64,000 nt of DNA from DATAOG01 sp963757395 (GTDB lineage Bacteria; Pseudomonadota; Alphaproteobacteria; Geminicoccales; Geminicoccaceae), in the NCBI GenBank assembly GCA_963757395.1, contig CAVWRK010000011.1:372001-436000 (forward strand), given 5' to 3'. A model generated the notes under the pieces. It searched no databases. It saw nothing but the letters and a program-made list of their open reading frames with translations, and was not told the DNA's origin. Numbering within the stretch: the first letter of the stretch is position 1; each line of letters begins with the position of its first letter. This document shows, in pieces, positions 17,952 to 27,078 of the stretch. Both the position numbers and the translations under genes were made by a program.

Positions 17952-19010
17952 ATGAAACTGTTCGAATGCCAGCATTGCGGCCAGCTGCTGTTTTTCGAGA
18001 ACACCCGCTGCGAGCGCTGCAAGCACGTCCTGGGCTACCTGCCCGAGCGGGCGGCGCTCAGCGCGCTTGCCCCGCTCGACGGCCAGCGCTGGCGGCCGCT
18101 GATCGCGCCCGAGCAGCTGCAGCGCTTCTGCGCCAATGCCGTCCATGACGCCTGCAACTGGCTGGTGCCGACGCCGGGCCCGAACACCTTCTGCCAGGCC
18201 TGTCGGCTCAACCGCACGATCCCGGACCTCGGCCCGCCCGACCATCTATTGCGCTGGCAGCGCCTGGAGGCCGCCAAGCACCGGCTGGTCTACGGCCTGC
18301 TGCGGCTCGGCCTGCCCGTGGTCAGCAAGTTCGAGGACTGGAACGCCGGCCTCGCCTTCGACTTCCTCGCCGATCCCGCGACGTCGTTCCAGGAGACCGC
18401 GCAGGTCGTCACCGGCCATGCCCACGGGCTGATCACGATCAACATCGCCGAGGCCGACGACGCCGAGCGTGAGCGCGCCCGCCAGGACCTGGCGGAGCCC
18501 TTCCGCACGCTGCTCGGCCACTTCCGCCACGAGGTCGGCCACTACTACTGGGAGCGGCTGGTCCGGGGCGGGGTCTGGCTGGACGCCTTCCGGACCATGT
18601 TCGGCGACGAGCGCCAGGACTACGCCGCCTGCCTCGAGGCGCACCACGCCGAGGGCCCGCCCGCGGGCTGGCAGGAGCGCTTCGTCAGCGGCTACGCGAG
18701 CGCCCATCCCTGGGAGGACTTCGCCGAGACTTTTGCGCACTACCAGCACATCGTCGACACGCTCGAGACCGCCGCCGCCTTCGGCCTGCGCGTCGACCCC
18801 AACGCCGGCCACGATCCCGCGCTCGCGATGGCGATCGACTTCGATCCTTACCGTCAGGAAGACTTCGACGCCCTGCTCAAGGCCTGGCTGCCGCTCACCT
18901 ACGCGGTCAACAGCCTGAACCAGAGCATGGGCCAGCCCGACCTCTACCCGTTCGTCCTGGCGCCGACGGTCATGGGCAAGCTCCGCTTCGTCCACGGCCT
19001 CATCCACTGA
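17952..19010 (+). CDS. Zinc-ribbon putative metallopeptidase (Peptidase_Mx type)
   Basis: 352-aa cytosolic protein. The N-terminal zinc ribbon has CQHC and CERC (residues about 6-24) and a further cysteine pair near residue 80 (FCQACRL). The peptidase part has the gluzincin motif HEVGHYYWERL near residue 194, and DFAETFAHY downstream provides the expected third-ligand region. Proteins of this make-up form the putative zinc-binding metallopeptidase family of alphaproteobacteria. No substrate is known. It follows the liv operon but is not obviously linked to transport. Confidence 0.88.
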   Translation: MKLFECQHCGQLLFFENTRCERCKHVLGYLPERAALSALAPLDGQRWRPLIAPEQLQRFCANAVHDACNWLVPTPGPNTFCQACRLNRTIPDLGPPDHLLRWQRLEAAKHRLVYGLLRLGLPVVSKFEDWNAGLAFDFLADPATSFQETAQVVTGHAHGLITINIAEADDAERERARQDLAEPFRTLLGHFRHEVGHYYWERLVRGGVWLDAFRTMFGDERQDYAACLEAHHAEGPPAGWQERFVSGYASAHPWEDFAETFAHYQHIVDTLETAAAFGLRVDPNAGHDPALAMAIDFDPYRQEDFDALLKAWLPLTYAVNSLNQSMGQPDLYPFVLAPTVMGKLRFVHGLIH

Positions 19011-19782
19011 GGCCCTGCCGCAGGCCAAGGAACGGGCCGATCGCGGCGACGAAGGCGTCCGGGTCCTGGATATGCGGGCAATGACCGAGGCCGGGGAGCA
19101 GGGTCAGCCGGGCATCGGTGAGACGATCCGCAAGCGCCTGGCCGAGCGCCGGCGGGGTCGCCTGGTCCTCGGTCCCGACCACGATCAGGGTCGGATTGCG
19201 GACTTTCGGAAGCTCGGGGGCCAGGTCGAGCGCCGCCAGCGCCCGACAGGCGGCGGCAAAGACCGCCACGTCGATGCCTCGGAAAACGGCCTCGCGCCCG
19301 GCGACGACCTCCGGATGGGCCGCGATGAAGGCGTCCGGAAACATCCGGCGCATCGCGACGGTTGCGACCACGCCCGTGCCACTCTGCTCGACTTTGTCGG
19401 CCAGCCCCCGAAACGTCGCCCGGCCCGCGTCCGGAAAAGCAATCCCGCTGCCGACCAGAACCATGCGCTCGAATTTTTCCCCATGACGGATCGCCAGATG
19501 AAGGGCCACGAAGCCGCCGAGGCCGTTGCCGAGGATGTCCGTGGTGGGCGGCAGCGCCAGGTCGTCGAACAGGCCAGCGATGGCGTCGGCATGCTCGCCG
19601 AGCGCCGGCCCCGCGGACGGCGACGTCCCGAACCCCGGCAGGTTGACCAGGATCAGACGCCGCTGCTCCGCGATCCTGGCCGCGAGCGGCTCGAAGGACG
19701 TGCGATCGCTAAGCAGCGAGTGCAGCAGGACCAGGTCGCGGCCCCGACCTACGATCTCGACATCCAATCCTGGACCAGACAT
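19000..19782 (-). CDS. Alpha/beta-hydrolase-fold protein lacking the nucleophile serine
   Basis: 260-aa alpha/beta hydrolase with the oxyanion segment LLHSLLSDRTSFEP, NLPGFGTSPS, the acid in VVGTEDQATPP and the histidine in PGLGHCPHIQDPD. The nucleophile elbow, normally GxSxG, reads LGNGLGGFVA: the serine codon position holds GGC (Gly). The rest of the fold is intact, so the protein is folded but probably not a classical hydrolase. Start ATG 19782 with a GGGAAGGG ribosome site. Its 3' end overlaps the convergent peptidase gene by 11 bp. Confidence 0.88.
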   Translation of the reverse strand: MSGPGLDVEIVGRGRDLVLLHSLLSDRTSFEPLAARIAEQRRLILVNLPGFGTSPSAGPALGEHADAIAGLFDDLALPPTTDILGNGLGGFVALHLAIRHGEKFERMVLVGSGIAFPDAGRATFRGLADKVEQSGTGVVATVAMRRMFPDAFIAAHPEVVAGREAVFRGIDVAVFAAACRALAALDLAPELPKVRNPTLIVVGTEDQATPPALGQALADRLTDARLTLLPGLGHCPHIQDPDAFVAAIGPFLGLRQGLSG

Positions 19783-19962
19783 GACCCTTCCCGCCGGTCG
19801 ACTGAATCACTTGGCCTTCACGAGTTGCGGGCACGTTCCCATGCGTTCGCTCGGACCCGCCGATTAGAGAGCTTCCCGCCCGCCGGATCAATCGCCTTTC
19901 CGACGATCGCGGCGAGCGTCCCGTGGCGTTCCGACAGCCGCCGGGCAGGCCATATGTTTGAC

Positions 19963-20004
19963 CGACCTCAGGTCGTTGATAGTCCCCAGGCGAGTTGCTA
20001 TATC
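19963..20004 (+). promoter_or_regulatory. brnTA promoter and palindromic operator
   Basis: A perfect 13-bp palindrome CGACCTCAGGTCG (19963-19975) abuts a -35-like TTGATA (19976-19981). A 17-nt spacer and a -10-like TATATC (19999-20004) follow, ending five bases before the brnT ATG. There is no ribosome site, suggesting a leaderless transcript. BrnTA systems are autorepressed, so the palindrome is a reasonable BrnA/BrnTA operator (inference). Confidence 0.5.
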
Positions 20005-20009
20005 GCCCC

Positions 20010-20306
20010 ATGTTCGACTGGGACGAGCCCAAGCGACGAGCCAATCTGGAGAAGCACGGCATCGACTTCGCCGACGTTTTGCCGCTCTTTGGTCGTGGCG
20101 ATGCCTTGATCTACGAAGACCGGCGCAAGGACTACGGCGAGCGGCGCTACGTCCTGCTTGGGCGGCTCGGGCCGACCGTGTTGTACGTGGCGTACACCTT
20201 GCGCGGCGATATCGTCAGGATCATCTCCGCAAGACGGGCGAGCCGGTGGGAGAGGCGACAGCATGAGCGCGAGCAAGCGAACCAGGGCGCTTCTCACCGA
20301 AGATGA
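20010..20306 (+). CDS. brnT: BrnT-family toxin (type II toxin-antitoxin ribonuclease)
   Basis: 98-aa protein of the DUF497/BrnT family, a RelE-fold ribonuclease toxin. Conserved text: MFDWDEPKRRANLEKHGIDF, then DRRKDYGERRYVLLG and VRIISARRASRWERR, with the basic residues used for RNA cleavage. The ATG at 20010 begins exactly at the conserved FDWDE block; the upstream in-frame start at 19995 would overlap the -10 box. It overlaps the antitoxin gene by 44 bp. Confidence 0.9.
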   Translation: MFDWDEPKRRANLEKHGIDFADVLPLFGRGDALIYEDRRKDYGERRYVLLGRLGPTVLYVAYTLRGDIVRIISARRASRWERRQHEREQANQGASHRR

Positions 20307-20616
20307 TCGCGTCCTGATCGAGCAACCCGACGGGTCGTTCCGACTGGCTGAAGGCCAGACCGACTGGCGGCGGCTGCGCGCCATGGCCGACGCCGAGGCC
20401 CTCGCCAACGCTGCCTCCGACCCGGACGCGCCGCCCCTCGACGACGACTTCTTCAGCGCCGCCACCCGCCTGCCGGCGCCGGCACTGACCCAGACCGCCA
20501 CCCGGGTCCCGATCGACGGCGACGTGCTGAGCTGGTTCAGATCACACGGCCGCGGCTGGCGAGCTCGCCTGAACGCGGTCCTCCGGGCCCACATCGAAGC
20601 CCATAAGCACGAGTGA
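20263..20616 (+). CDS. brnA: BrnA-family antitoxin
   Basis: 117-aa antitoxin partner of the BrnT just upstream. N-terminal toxin-wrapping region, then RVPIDGDVLSWFRSHGRGWRARLNAVLRAHIEAH, a ribbon-helix-helix DNA-binding domain typical of BrnA. Start ATG 20263 lies inside brnT. The complex is expected to repress its own promoter at the palindrome upstream of brnT. Confidence 0.88.
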   Translation: MSASKRTRALLTEDDRVLIEQPDGSFRLAEGQTDWRRLRAMADAEALANAASDPDAPPLDDDFFSAATRLPAPALTQTATRVPIDGDVLSWFRSHGRGWRARLNAVLRAHIEAHKHE

Positions 20617-20743
20617 GTGCCAGCCCGACGCGGAGCGGGGACACTTCCCCGCGAGCCGATGATCGGCCGTCGCGCCGGCACCGTCGACCTGTCGTCGCGG
20701 CAGACGAAAGTCTTCACGCCCGTTGCCTCCAAGCCGTTCCCGC

Positions 20744-22039
20744 TCAGTAGGCGTTCGCGATCGGCAGCTCCTCGGCCGGGAAGTGGGTGATCACCTTGTG
20801 GCCCGTATCCGTGACCACGACCTCCTCCTCGATCCGGGCCGCGGAGTAGCCGTCGGACGCCGGGCAGTAGGTCTCGAGCGCGAACACCATGCCGGTCTTG
20901 ATCTCGAGCGGGTGCTCGAGCGAGCAGAGGCGGCTGATGATCGGCCGTTCGTGCAGGCAAAGGCCGAGGCCGTGGCCGAACTGGAGGCCGAAGGCCGAGC
21001 GCTCGTCGGGGAAACCAAAGTCCGGGGCGGCCGGCCAAACCTTGGCGACCACATCGGTGCCGACGCCGGGCTTGATCAGCTCGATCGCCCGGTCGAGCCA
21101 GTCGCGGCAGACCCGGTAGGCGTCGTGCTGGGAGGGCGTCGCGCGGCCGACGTTGAAGGTCCGGTAGTAGCAGGTGCGGTAGCCGTTGAACGCCTGCAGG
21201 ATGTCGAAGAACGCCTGATCGCCCGGCCGGATCAGCCGGTCGGTGAAGTTGTGCGGATGCGGGTTGCAGCGCTCGCCCGAGATCGCGTTGATCGCCTCGA
21301 CGTCGTCGGAGCCCATCTCGTAGAGCATCGCATTCGCCTTGGCGACGATCTGGTTTTCCCGGACGCCCGGTTTCAGCTCCTCCCAGATCATGTGATAGAC
21401 GCCATCGACCATGGCCGCAGCCTGGTTCAAGAGCGTGATCTCGTCGATGTTCTTGACCTCGCGGGCATCGAGCATGATCTGCTGGCCGTCGACCACCTTC
21501 ATGCCCGCGTCCTGCAATGCGAACAGCATCGCGGTCTCGGCCATGTCGACGCCGACCGGCGCGCCCGCGCAGCCGGCCTCCCGCAACAGCGCCATGATCT
21601 CCTGCGAATGCGCCTGCATCAGCCCGAAATGCGGCGGAATGGTCCCCCGCATGCCGAGCACGCCCGCCTTGCAGTTGGCGGGATCCAGCCAGTCGCAATA
21701 GAGCCGGTGATGCACGGCCGCCGACCCGAAATCCCAGACGATCGGCTCGCCGCCATCGGTCAGAAGCGCGAACCGACAGAACTTGTCACGCTCCCACTCG
21801 CCGATCTTGGTGCCCGAGATGTAGCGGATGTTGTTGACGTCGAACAGCAGCAGCGCGCCGCACTCGGAGTTGGCAAGCGCCTCCTTGGCCCGCGCCAGCC
21901 GATAGCGCTGCAACCTCCGAAAATCGACCCGGGTCTCGAAATCGACCCCCATCCGGCCGGGCGCCGGCAGCGCGCGCTTCCAGTTCCAATGCGGCTCGAG
22001 ATCCTGAGCCCCGGTCGGCTCGAGCGGTGAAGGTGCCAT
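20744..22039 (-). CDS. M24-family (aminopeptidase P/creatinase fold) protein
   Basis: 431-aa two-domain protein. The N-domain (ALLLFDVNNIRYISGTKIGEW, IVWDFGS) resembles the layout of DddP-like and Xaa-Pro peptidase-like enzymes. The C-terminal pita-bread domain has FFDILQAFNGYRTCYYRTF, FGHGLGLCLHERP, ALETYCPASDG and ARIEEEVVVT. Of the five metal ligands Asp, His, Glu and Glu are visible, but the second Asp (normally GYxSD) is Cys. Start ATG 22039 has a GGGAGG site; the track start at 22078 does not. It neighbours an ABC sugar-type importer. Peptidase, lyase or hydrolase activity cannot be told apart from sequence. Confidence 0.85.
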   Translation of the reverse strand: MAPSPLEPTGAQDLEPHWNWKRALPAPGRMGVDFETRVDFRRLQRYRLARAKEALANSECGALLLFDVNNIRYISGTKIGEWERDKFCRFALLTDGGEPIVWDFGSAAVHHRLYCDWLDPANCKAGVLGMRGTIPPHFGLMQAHSQEIMALLREAGCAGAPVGVDMAETAMLFALQDAGMKVVDGQQIMLDAREVKNIDEITLLNQAAAMVDGVYHMIWEELKPGVRENQIVAKANAMLYEMGSDDVEAINAISGERCNPHPHNFTDRLIRPGDQAFFDILQAFNGYRTCYYRTFNVGRATPSQHDAYRVCRDWLDRAIELIKPGVGTDVVAKVWPAAPDFGFPDERSAFGLQFGHGLGLCLHERPIISRLCSLEHPLEIKTGMVFALETYCPASDGYSAARIEEEVVVTDTGHKVITHFPAEELPIANAY

Positions 22040-22114
22040 TGTCCTTGCCTCCCTCGGCTGGTGATCGGATCGCAGCATGACGCCGCTGCCGGGCGCGGTG
22101 CAAGCTGGCGAGCT

Positions 22115-22960
22115 TCAGCCCTTGAGCGCGCCGGCGGTCAGGCCGTGGACCAGGAATTTTCGTACAACCATCGAAAAGAACAGGACGGGCAGCATGACCA
22201 TGGTGCCGCCGGCGGCGATCTTGCCCCACTCCCAGCCCTCGTAGTTCATGAAGTTGACGACCGCGACCGGTGCGGTCATCGCCTCGGTGCGGGTCAGGAT
22301 CAGGGCGAAGAAAAAATCGTTCCAGGAATAGAGAAAACAGAGGATCGCGGTCGCGGCCAGGCCCGGGCCGGAGAGCGGCAGGACGATCCTGGAAAAACCC
22401 TGCCAGAGGGTGGCGCCGTCGATCCAGGCGGCTTCCTCGAGCGCGCGCGGCGTGGCGTCGAAGAAGCTGCGCATCAGCCAGACCACCAGCGAGATGTTGA
22501 AGGTGAGGTAGATGATGATCAGGCCGGTCCGGGTGTCGAGCAGCTCCAGGTGCCGGTAAACGAGGAAATAGGGGATCGTGAACGCGATCGGCGGCGCCAT
22601 GCGCGAGGCGAGGATCAGGAGGCTGAGCGAGCGCTCGGAGCGCATCGCGGCGCGCGAGAGCGCGTAGGCGCCGGGCACGCCTGCCAGCATCGCGAGCAGC
22701 GTCGAGACGATGCTCGCGATCGCGCTGTTGGCGAACGAGCGCGGGAAGTTGCCCTGCCAGAGGGCGGTGTAGTTGGCAATGGTCGGCGCGAACAAGAGCT
22801 TCGGCGGGAACGCGAAGATGTCCTGATCGGTCTTGAACGACATCGTCAGCAGCCAGAGGAACGGGAACATGATCAGCAGCACCAGGACCAGCACGAGCGC
22901 ATGCAGGAGCGCCCGATCGCGCCGCTGGCGCCGCGCGTGAGTCTCCGCCTTACTCGACAT
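22115..22960 (-). CDS. Carbohydrate ABC transporter permease (MalG family)
   Basis: 281-aa inner-membrane permease with six helices. Family signatures: LHALVLVLVLLIMFPFLWLL near the N-terminus and the EAA loop EEAAWIDGATLWQGFSRIVL, which contacts an ATPase. It overlaps the end of the MalF-type gene by 11 bp. The local cluster has a binding protein and two permeases but no ATPase gene in the window, so a shared MsmX-type ATPase or one elsewhere must energise it (inference). Confidence 0.92.
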   Translation of the reverse strand: MSSKAETHARRQRRDRALLHALVLVLVLLIMFPFLWLLTMSFKTDQDIFAFPPKLLFAPTIANYTALWQGNFPRSFANSAIASIVSTLLAMLAGVPGAYALSRAAMRSERSLSLLILASRMAPPIAFTIPYFLVYRHLELLDTRTGLIIIYLTFNISLVVWLMRSFFDATPRALEEAAWIDGATLWQGFSRIVLPLSGPGLAATAILCFLYSWNDFFFALILTRTEAMTAPVAVVNFMNYEGWEWGKIAAGGTMVMLPVLFFSMVVRKFLVHGLTAGALKG

Positions 22961-23893
22961 GCTGGCCCCAGCCGACCATGCGGATGACGAGCCAGCTCAA
23001 GAGCACCGTGATGGTCACCAGGACCACGGTGATCGCGCTCGAATAGCCGAGGTAGGAAAAATTGAAGGCCTGGATGTAGGAATAATAGTTGGTGACCTCG
23101 GTCACCGTGCCCGGGCCGCCGTCGGTCAGGATGAAGATCAGCGGAAAGGCCTTGATGCTGTCGATCAGCCGGAACAGGCCCGCGACCAGCAGCACGCCCC
23201 GGAGATAGGGCAGGGTCACGTAGAGCGTCATCTGGACGATGTTGGCGCCGTCGATCTTGGCGGCATCGATGTGCTCCTCGGGCATCATCTGCAGCGCCGC
23301 GAGGATCATCAGCATCGTGAACGGGAACCATTCCCAGGTATCGGCGACCACGATCGCGGTCAGCGCCCAGTTGGCGTTGGTGATCAGCGACGGCACGTCC
23401 CAGCCGAGCTCGGCGAACAGCCAGTAGAACGGGCTGATGTCGGGCGTGTAGAGGACCTTCCAGATGATCGCGACCACGATCGGCGGCAGCACCATCGGGA
23501 TCAGGAACACGGTCCGCAGCGCCGCCAGCAGGCTCGAGCGAGTGTTGAGCAGCAGCGCGAACAGGAGGCCCAGCACGAGCTGCAGCCCGACCGTCCAGAA
23601 CGACAGCTTGGCCTGGGTCCACAAGCGAATCGTGCAGCCGCCCGTCCTCGAGCAGCAGGCCGATAGTTGACCAGCGGCCGGCTGAAGTTCCAGGCGGTCG
23701 CAGGCTCGGTCAGATTGAGCGGCGTGAAGCTCGTGACCAGCAGATAGAGGGTCGGCAGCAGCGTCACGACCAGCAGCACGACCAGCGTCGGCCACAGCAG
23801 ATACCAGGAAAAACGCCGGCGCTGGTCCGCGAACGAGGTCCGGCCCCGGGCCGCGCCGAGCGTCTCCTGCCGAGGCGCGACGGCTGCGGGCAT
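22950..23893 (-). CDS. Carbohydrate ABC transporter permease (MalF family), two frame breaks
   Basis: About 313 aa after frame repair. The N-terminus in frame one is SWYLLWPTLVVLLVVTLLPT and TSFTPLNLTEPATAWNFSRP. An extra base after LVNYR (about 23670) and another near 23640 lead into LWTQAKLSFWTVGLQLVLG. The rest continues normally to the EAA loop DAAKIDGANIVQMTLYVTLP. The two breaks lie within about 60 bp and together with every other shift in core genes are +1, so sequence errors are likely. Partner of the MalG-type permease. Confidence 0.87.
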
Positions 23894-23925
23894 GGTCGCC
23901 TGCGGCGTCGCCCCCGGGCGCCCGA

Positions 23926-25275
23926 TCAGAGCTGGATGCCGGCCTTCTTCAGGTCGGCGATCGCCTCCTCCTGGGCCTGGGCCATGGCGGCGGCACCGTC
24001 CTGCTGGCCGGTCGCGACCCGCTCGATCGCCTTGTTGATCTTGTCGCCGACCTGCGGGAACACGGGCACCGTGCGATACTTCATGTAGCCCGACTTGCCG
24101 CCGAGATCGAGCACCTTGAGGTAGAGCGAGGCGACGTCCTGGCCGTTCAGGGTCAGCGCCTCCTTATACGCCGGGTCCTCGATGATCGAGCGCCGGCAGA
24201 CCGCGGAATAGCCCTTCTCGAGCGCGATCCGCTTGAGCGTCTCCTTGCTCATCGCCCACTTGATGAACTCCCAGGCCGCCTCCTTGTTCTTGGCACCGGC
24301 CGGGATGCCGAAGCCGTGGCTGTTGGAGCCCGGGAAATTGCCGTCCGGCCCGCCCGGCATCAGCGCGTAGCGCACCGTCTCCTTGACCGTGCTGTCGGGG
24401 TCCTTGGCGAGCGGGGTCATCCAGCCGATCGCCTGCGTGCGGATGTTGGCGCGGCCGGCGAGCTGCGCGCGCATCGCCTGGTCGTCGGTGTAGGAGAGCA
24501 CGCCCGAGGGACCGAACTTGGTCAGCAGACCCGCGTAATACTCGGCCGCCTTGGCCGCGTCCGGCGTGTCGAGGGTCGGCATCAGGTCGTCCGGCGGATT
24601 GCGGAACACGCCGCCGCCGTAGCCCATCAGATAGGGGATCCAGTTCCAGTGGTGCAGCTTGTCGGCGACGAACGCCGCCACGCCCTGCTGCTTGTTGACC
24701 GCCTCGCAGACCTTGAGCAGATCGTCGAAGGTCTCGGGCGCCTCGAGGCCCGCTTTCTCCAGAAGATCGCCGCGCGCCATGCCCATGATCATGGCGCCGG
24801 CTTCCCAGGCGAAGCCGTAGGTCTTGCCGGCGGCGTCTTTGAGCGAGCTCTGCGCGCCGCCGACGAAGTCGGCCGCGTCCCACTCGGCGGGCGTCAGGTT
24901 GGCGTCGTTCACGAAGTCGTCGAGCGGCGCCAGCCAGCCGGCGCCGATCCAGCGGCCGGTGTAGATGAAGGTGACGTTGCAGAAGTCGTAGGCCGAGCCC
25001 TGGGTCGAGAGCTCGAGGTCCATGCGTTGATTGTAGATCGGGAAGGCCTCGAGGTCGAAGTTGACCGTCATCCCGGACTGCTCCTCGAACTCCGGGATGT
25101 ATTCCTTGAGGTAGGTGTGGAAGACGTGCTGGAACGAGGCGCCGTTGATGGTGACGCCGGCGAACGGCTTGGCCTGGCCGAGGACCGCCGGCGCATGCAG
25201 GCCGACCGCGCCGACCGCGGCGGTGACCCCTGCGCCTTTGAGAACCGTCCGACGGGTGAGATTCGAGTTTGCCAT
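23926..25275 (-). CDS. Extracellular solute-binding protein (family 1), Tat-exported
   Basis: 449-aa binding protein. The twin-arginine signal NLTRRTVLKGAGVTAAVGAV precedes a hydrophobic stretch and an AxA-like site before QAKPF. The mature protein shows the usual family-1 layout: YIPEFEEQSGMTVNFDLEAF, then AAWEFIKWAMSKETLKRIAL near the end. It is first in the operon with the MalF- and MalG-type permeases. Tat export suggests a folded or cofactor-like ligand-binding state, but the ligand is unknown. Confidence 0.92.
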   Translation of the reverse strand: MANSNLTRRTVLKGAGVTAAVGAVGLHAPAVLGQAKPFAGVTINGASFQHVFHTYLKEYIPEFEEQSGMTVNFDLEAFPIYNQRMDLELSTQGSAYDFCNVTFIYTGRWIGAGWLAPLDDFVNDANLTPAEWDAADFVGGAQSSLKDAAGKTYGFAWEAGAMIMGMARGDLLEKAGLEAPETFDDLLKVCEAVNKQQGVAAFVADKLHHWNWIPYLMGYGGGVFRNPPDDLMPTLDTPDAAKAAEYYAGLLTKFGPSGVLSYTDDQAMRAQLAGRANIRTQAIGWMTPLAKDPDSTVKETVRYALMPGGPDGNFPGSNSHGFGIPAGAKNKEAAWEFIKWAMSKETLKRIALEKGYSAVCRRSIIEDPAYKEALTLNGQDVASLYLKVLDLGGKSGYMKYRTVPVFPQVGDKINKAIERVATGQQDGAAAMAQAQEEAIADLKKAGIQL

Positions 25276-25533
25276 CTTTGCCTCCGCTTGCGTCCTGCGC
25301 CCGCGGGCCTCGCGCCGGCATCGTCCTGCGCCTGCCCCGCTGCATCCCTGGCTGTTGCCGCCTTCGGGACCGCCCTGATCGACCGGCGGGCGAAGCGCGC
25401 CGCCCCCCTGGTCGCGTCCCGGATCGTTTCACGGGCTGCGGTGAGGGTCAAGGTCGGGCGGCCGCGCCGCCTTGCCGAAGCCTAGGCGGCATGGTCTGAT
25501 CCCAGGGCTTGCCGAGCCAGCGAGGAGGCGCCG

Positions 25534-27078
25534 ATGGCCACGCGGGCGGACGCCCCGATGGTCAGGTCGAGGGCCAGGCCGACCCGAGCCGAGCGGGTCC
25601 AGCGCAACTGGGTGACCGCGACCCTGGTGCTGGCGAGCATGATCTATTCGATCGACTGGACGATCGCGGCGGTCGCCCTGCCGCACATGCAGGGCACCTT
25701 CTCGTCGACCCAGGACCAGATCTCCTGGGTGCTGACCTCCTACATCGTCGCGAGCGCGGTGATGCTGCCGGCGACCGGCTGGCTCGGCGCGCGCTTCGGG
25801 CGGCGGCGGCTGTTCCTGGCCGCGGTCGGCGGCTTCACGCTGTTCTCGCTGTTCTGCGGCACCGCCGGCTCGCTCGCGGCCGAAGTCGTGCTCCGGGTCG
25901 CCCAGGGCGCCTGCGGCGCCTTCCTGATCCCGCTCTCGCAGGCGATCATGCTCGATGCCTATCCGCCCGAGGAGCACGGCCGGGCGATGGCGTTCTGGGG
26001 CATGGGCGTCGTGCTGGGGCCGGTGATCGGGCCGACGCTGGGTGGCTATCTGACCGATGCGCTGACCTGGCGCTGGGTGTTCTTCATCAACATCCCGGTC
26101 GGCTCCCTGGCGTTCTTGGGCGGCCTCACCTTCCTGCCCAAGACCCCGCCCGCGCAGGGCGTGCGGCCGTTCGACGGCTTCGGTTTCCTGGCGCTCGCGG
26201 CCGGGGTCGGGGCGATGCAGATGATGCTCGACCGGGGCGAGCGCCTGGACTGGTTCGAGTCGCCCGAGATCGTGGTCGAGGCGATCGTGATGGCCGCCGG
26301 CATCTATTTCTTCGTCGTCCACAGCCTGACCGCGCGCGCGCCGATGGTCGACCTGCGCCTGATGCGCGATCGCAACTACGCGCTCGGCATGCTGCTGGTG
26401 TTCCTCTACGGCCTCCTGACCCTCGCGCCGATGGTCCTGATGCCGCCCTTCCTCCAGGACCTGCAGGACTATCCGATGGCGACCATCGGCCTGCTGCTCA
26501 GCCCGCGCGGGCTCGGCCTGTTCATGGCGATGGTGATCCTCGCCCGGATCGGCCAGGCGATCGACCTCCGGCTCCAGATCACCGCGGGCTTCCTGATGCT
26601 CGCGGCCTCGAGCTGGTGGATGTCGAAGTGGAACCTCGAGGTCGCGGCGTCGGCGGTGTTCTGGACCGGGCTGATGCAGGGGCTCGGGGCCGGCTCGATC
26701 ATCGGGCCTTTGGGCGTCCTGACCTTCGCGACGCTGCCGGCGGCGCATCGGACCGAGGGCGCCTCGATGTGGAACCTGATCCGCTCGATCGGCAGCAGCA
26801 TCGGCATCGCGACCGCGCTCGCGATCCTGGTGCGGACCGCCGGGATCAACCGGGGCGTGCTGGTCGAGCACGTCACCGCCTACAACGAGGTCCTCCGCCA
26901 CAGCCCGCTCCCGGGCGGCGGCAGCATCGCCGACCCATCCTCGCTCGCCGGGCTCAACCTCGAGATCACGCGCCAGGCGATGATGATCGGCTACGTCGAC
27001 GTCTTCTACCTCTGCACGCTGACCTCGATCCTCGCCATGCCGCTGATCCTGCTGCTCGGCAAGCCCGCCCGCCACTAG
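25534..27078 (+). CDS. DHA2-family MFS transporter (EmrB/QacA type)
   Basis: 514-aa protein with about 14 hydrophobic helices, a drug:proton antiporter-2 family exporter. Motif A-like GWLGARFGRRRLFLA, motif C region GMGVVLGPVIGPTLGGYLTD and the FFINIPVGSLAFLGG segment are visible. DHA2 pumps usually work with an HlyD-type adaptor; none is next to it. The ATG at 25534 follows a GAGGAGG site. Its stop shares the CTAG with the convergent cupin gene. Confidence 0.92.
   Translation: MATRADAPMVRSRARPTRAERVQRNWVTATLVLASMIYSIDWTIAAVALPHMQGTFSSTQDQISWVLTSYIVASAVMLPATGWLGARFGRRRLFLAAVGGFTLFSLFCGTAGSLAAEVVLRVAQGACGAFLIPLSQAIMLDAYPPEEHGRAMAFWGMGVVLGPVIGPTLGGYLTDALTWRWVFFINIPVGSLAFLGGLTFLPKTPPAQGVRPFDGFGFLALAAGVGAMQMMLDRGERLDWFESPEIVVEAIVMAAGIYFFVVHSLTARAPMVDLRLMRDRNYALGMLLVFLYGLLTLAPMVLMPPFLQDLQDYPMATIGLLLSPRGLGLFMAMVILARIGQAIDLRLQITAGFLMLAASSWWMSKWNLEVAASAVFWTGLMQGLGAGSIIGPLGVLTFATLPAAHRTEGASMWNLIRSIGSSIGIATALAILVRTAGINRGVLVEHVTAYNEVLRHSPLPGGGSIADPSSLAGLNLEITRQAMMIGYVDVFYLCTLTSILAMPLILLLGKPARH

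Noticed and set aside
20617..20743. GGGGACAC-containing repeat downstream of brnTA-1, similar to the cassette ends at 28.6 and 29.1 kb
   Set aside because: Match limited to eight bases without a partner arm; too short to call an element end.
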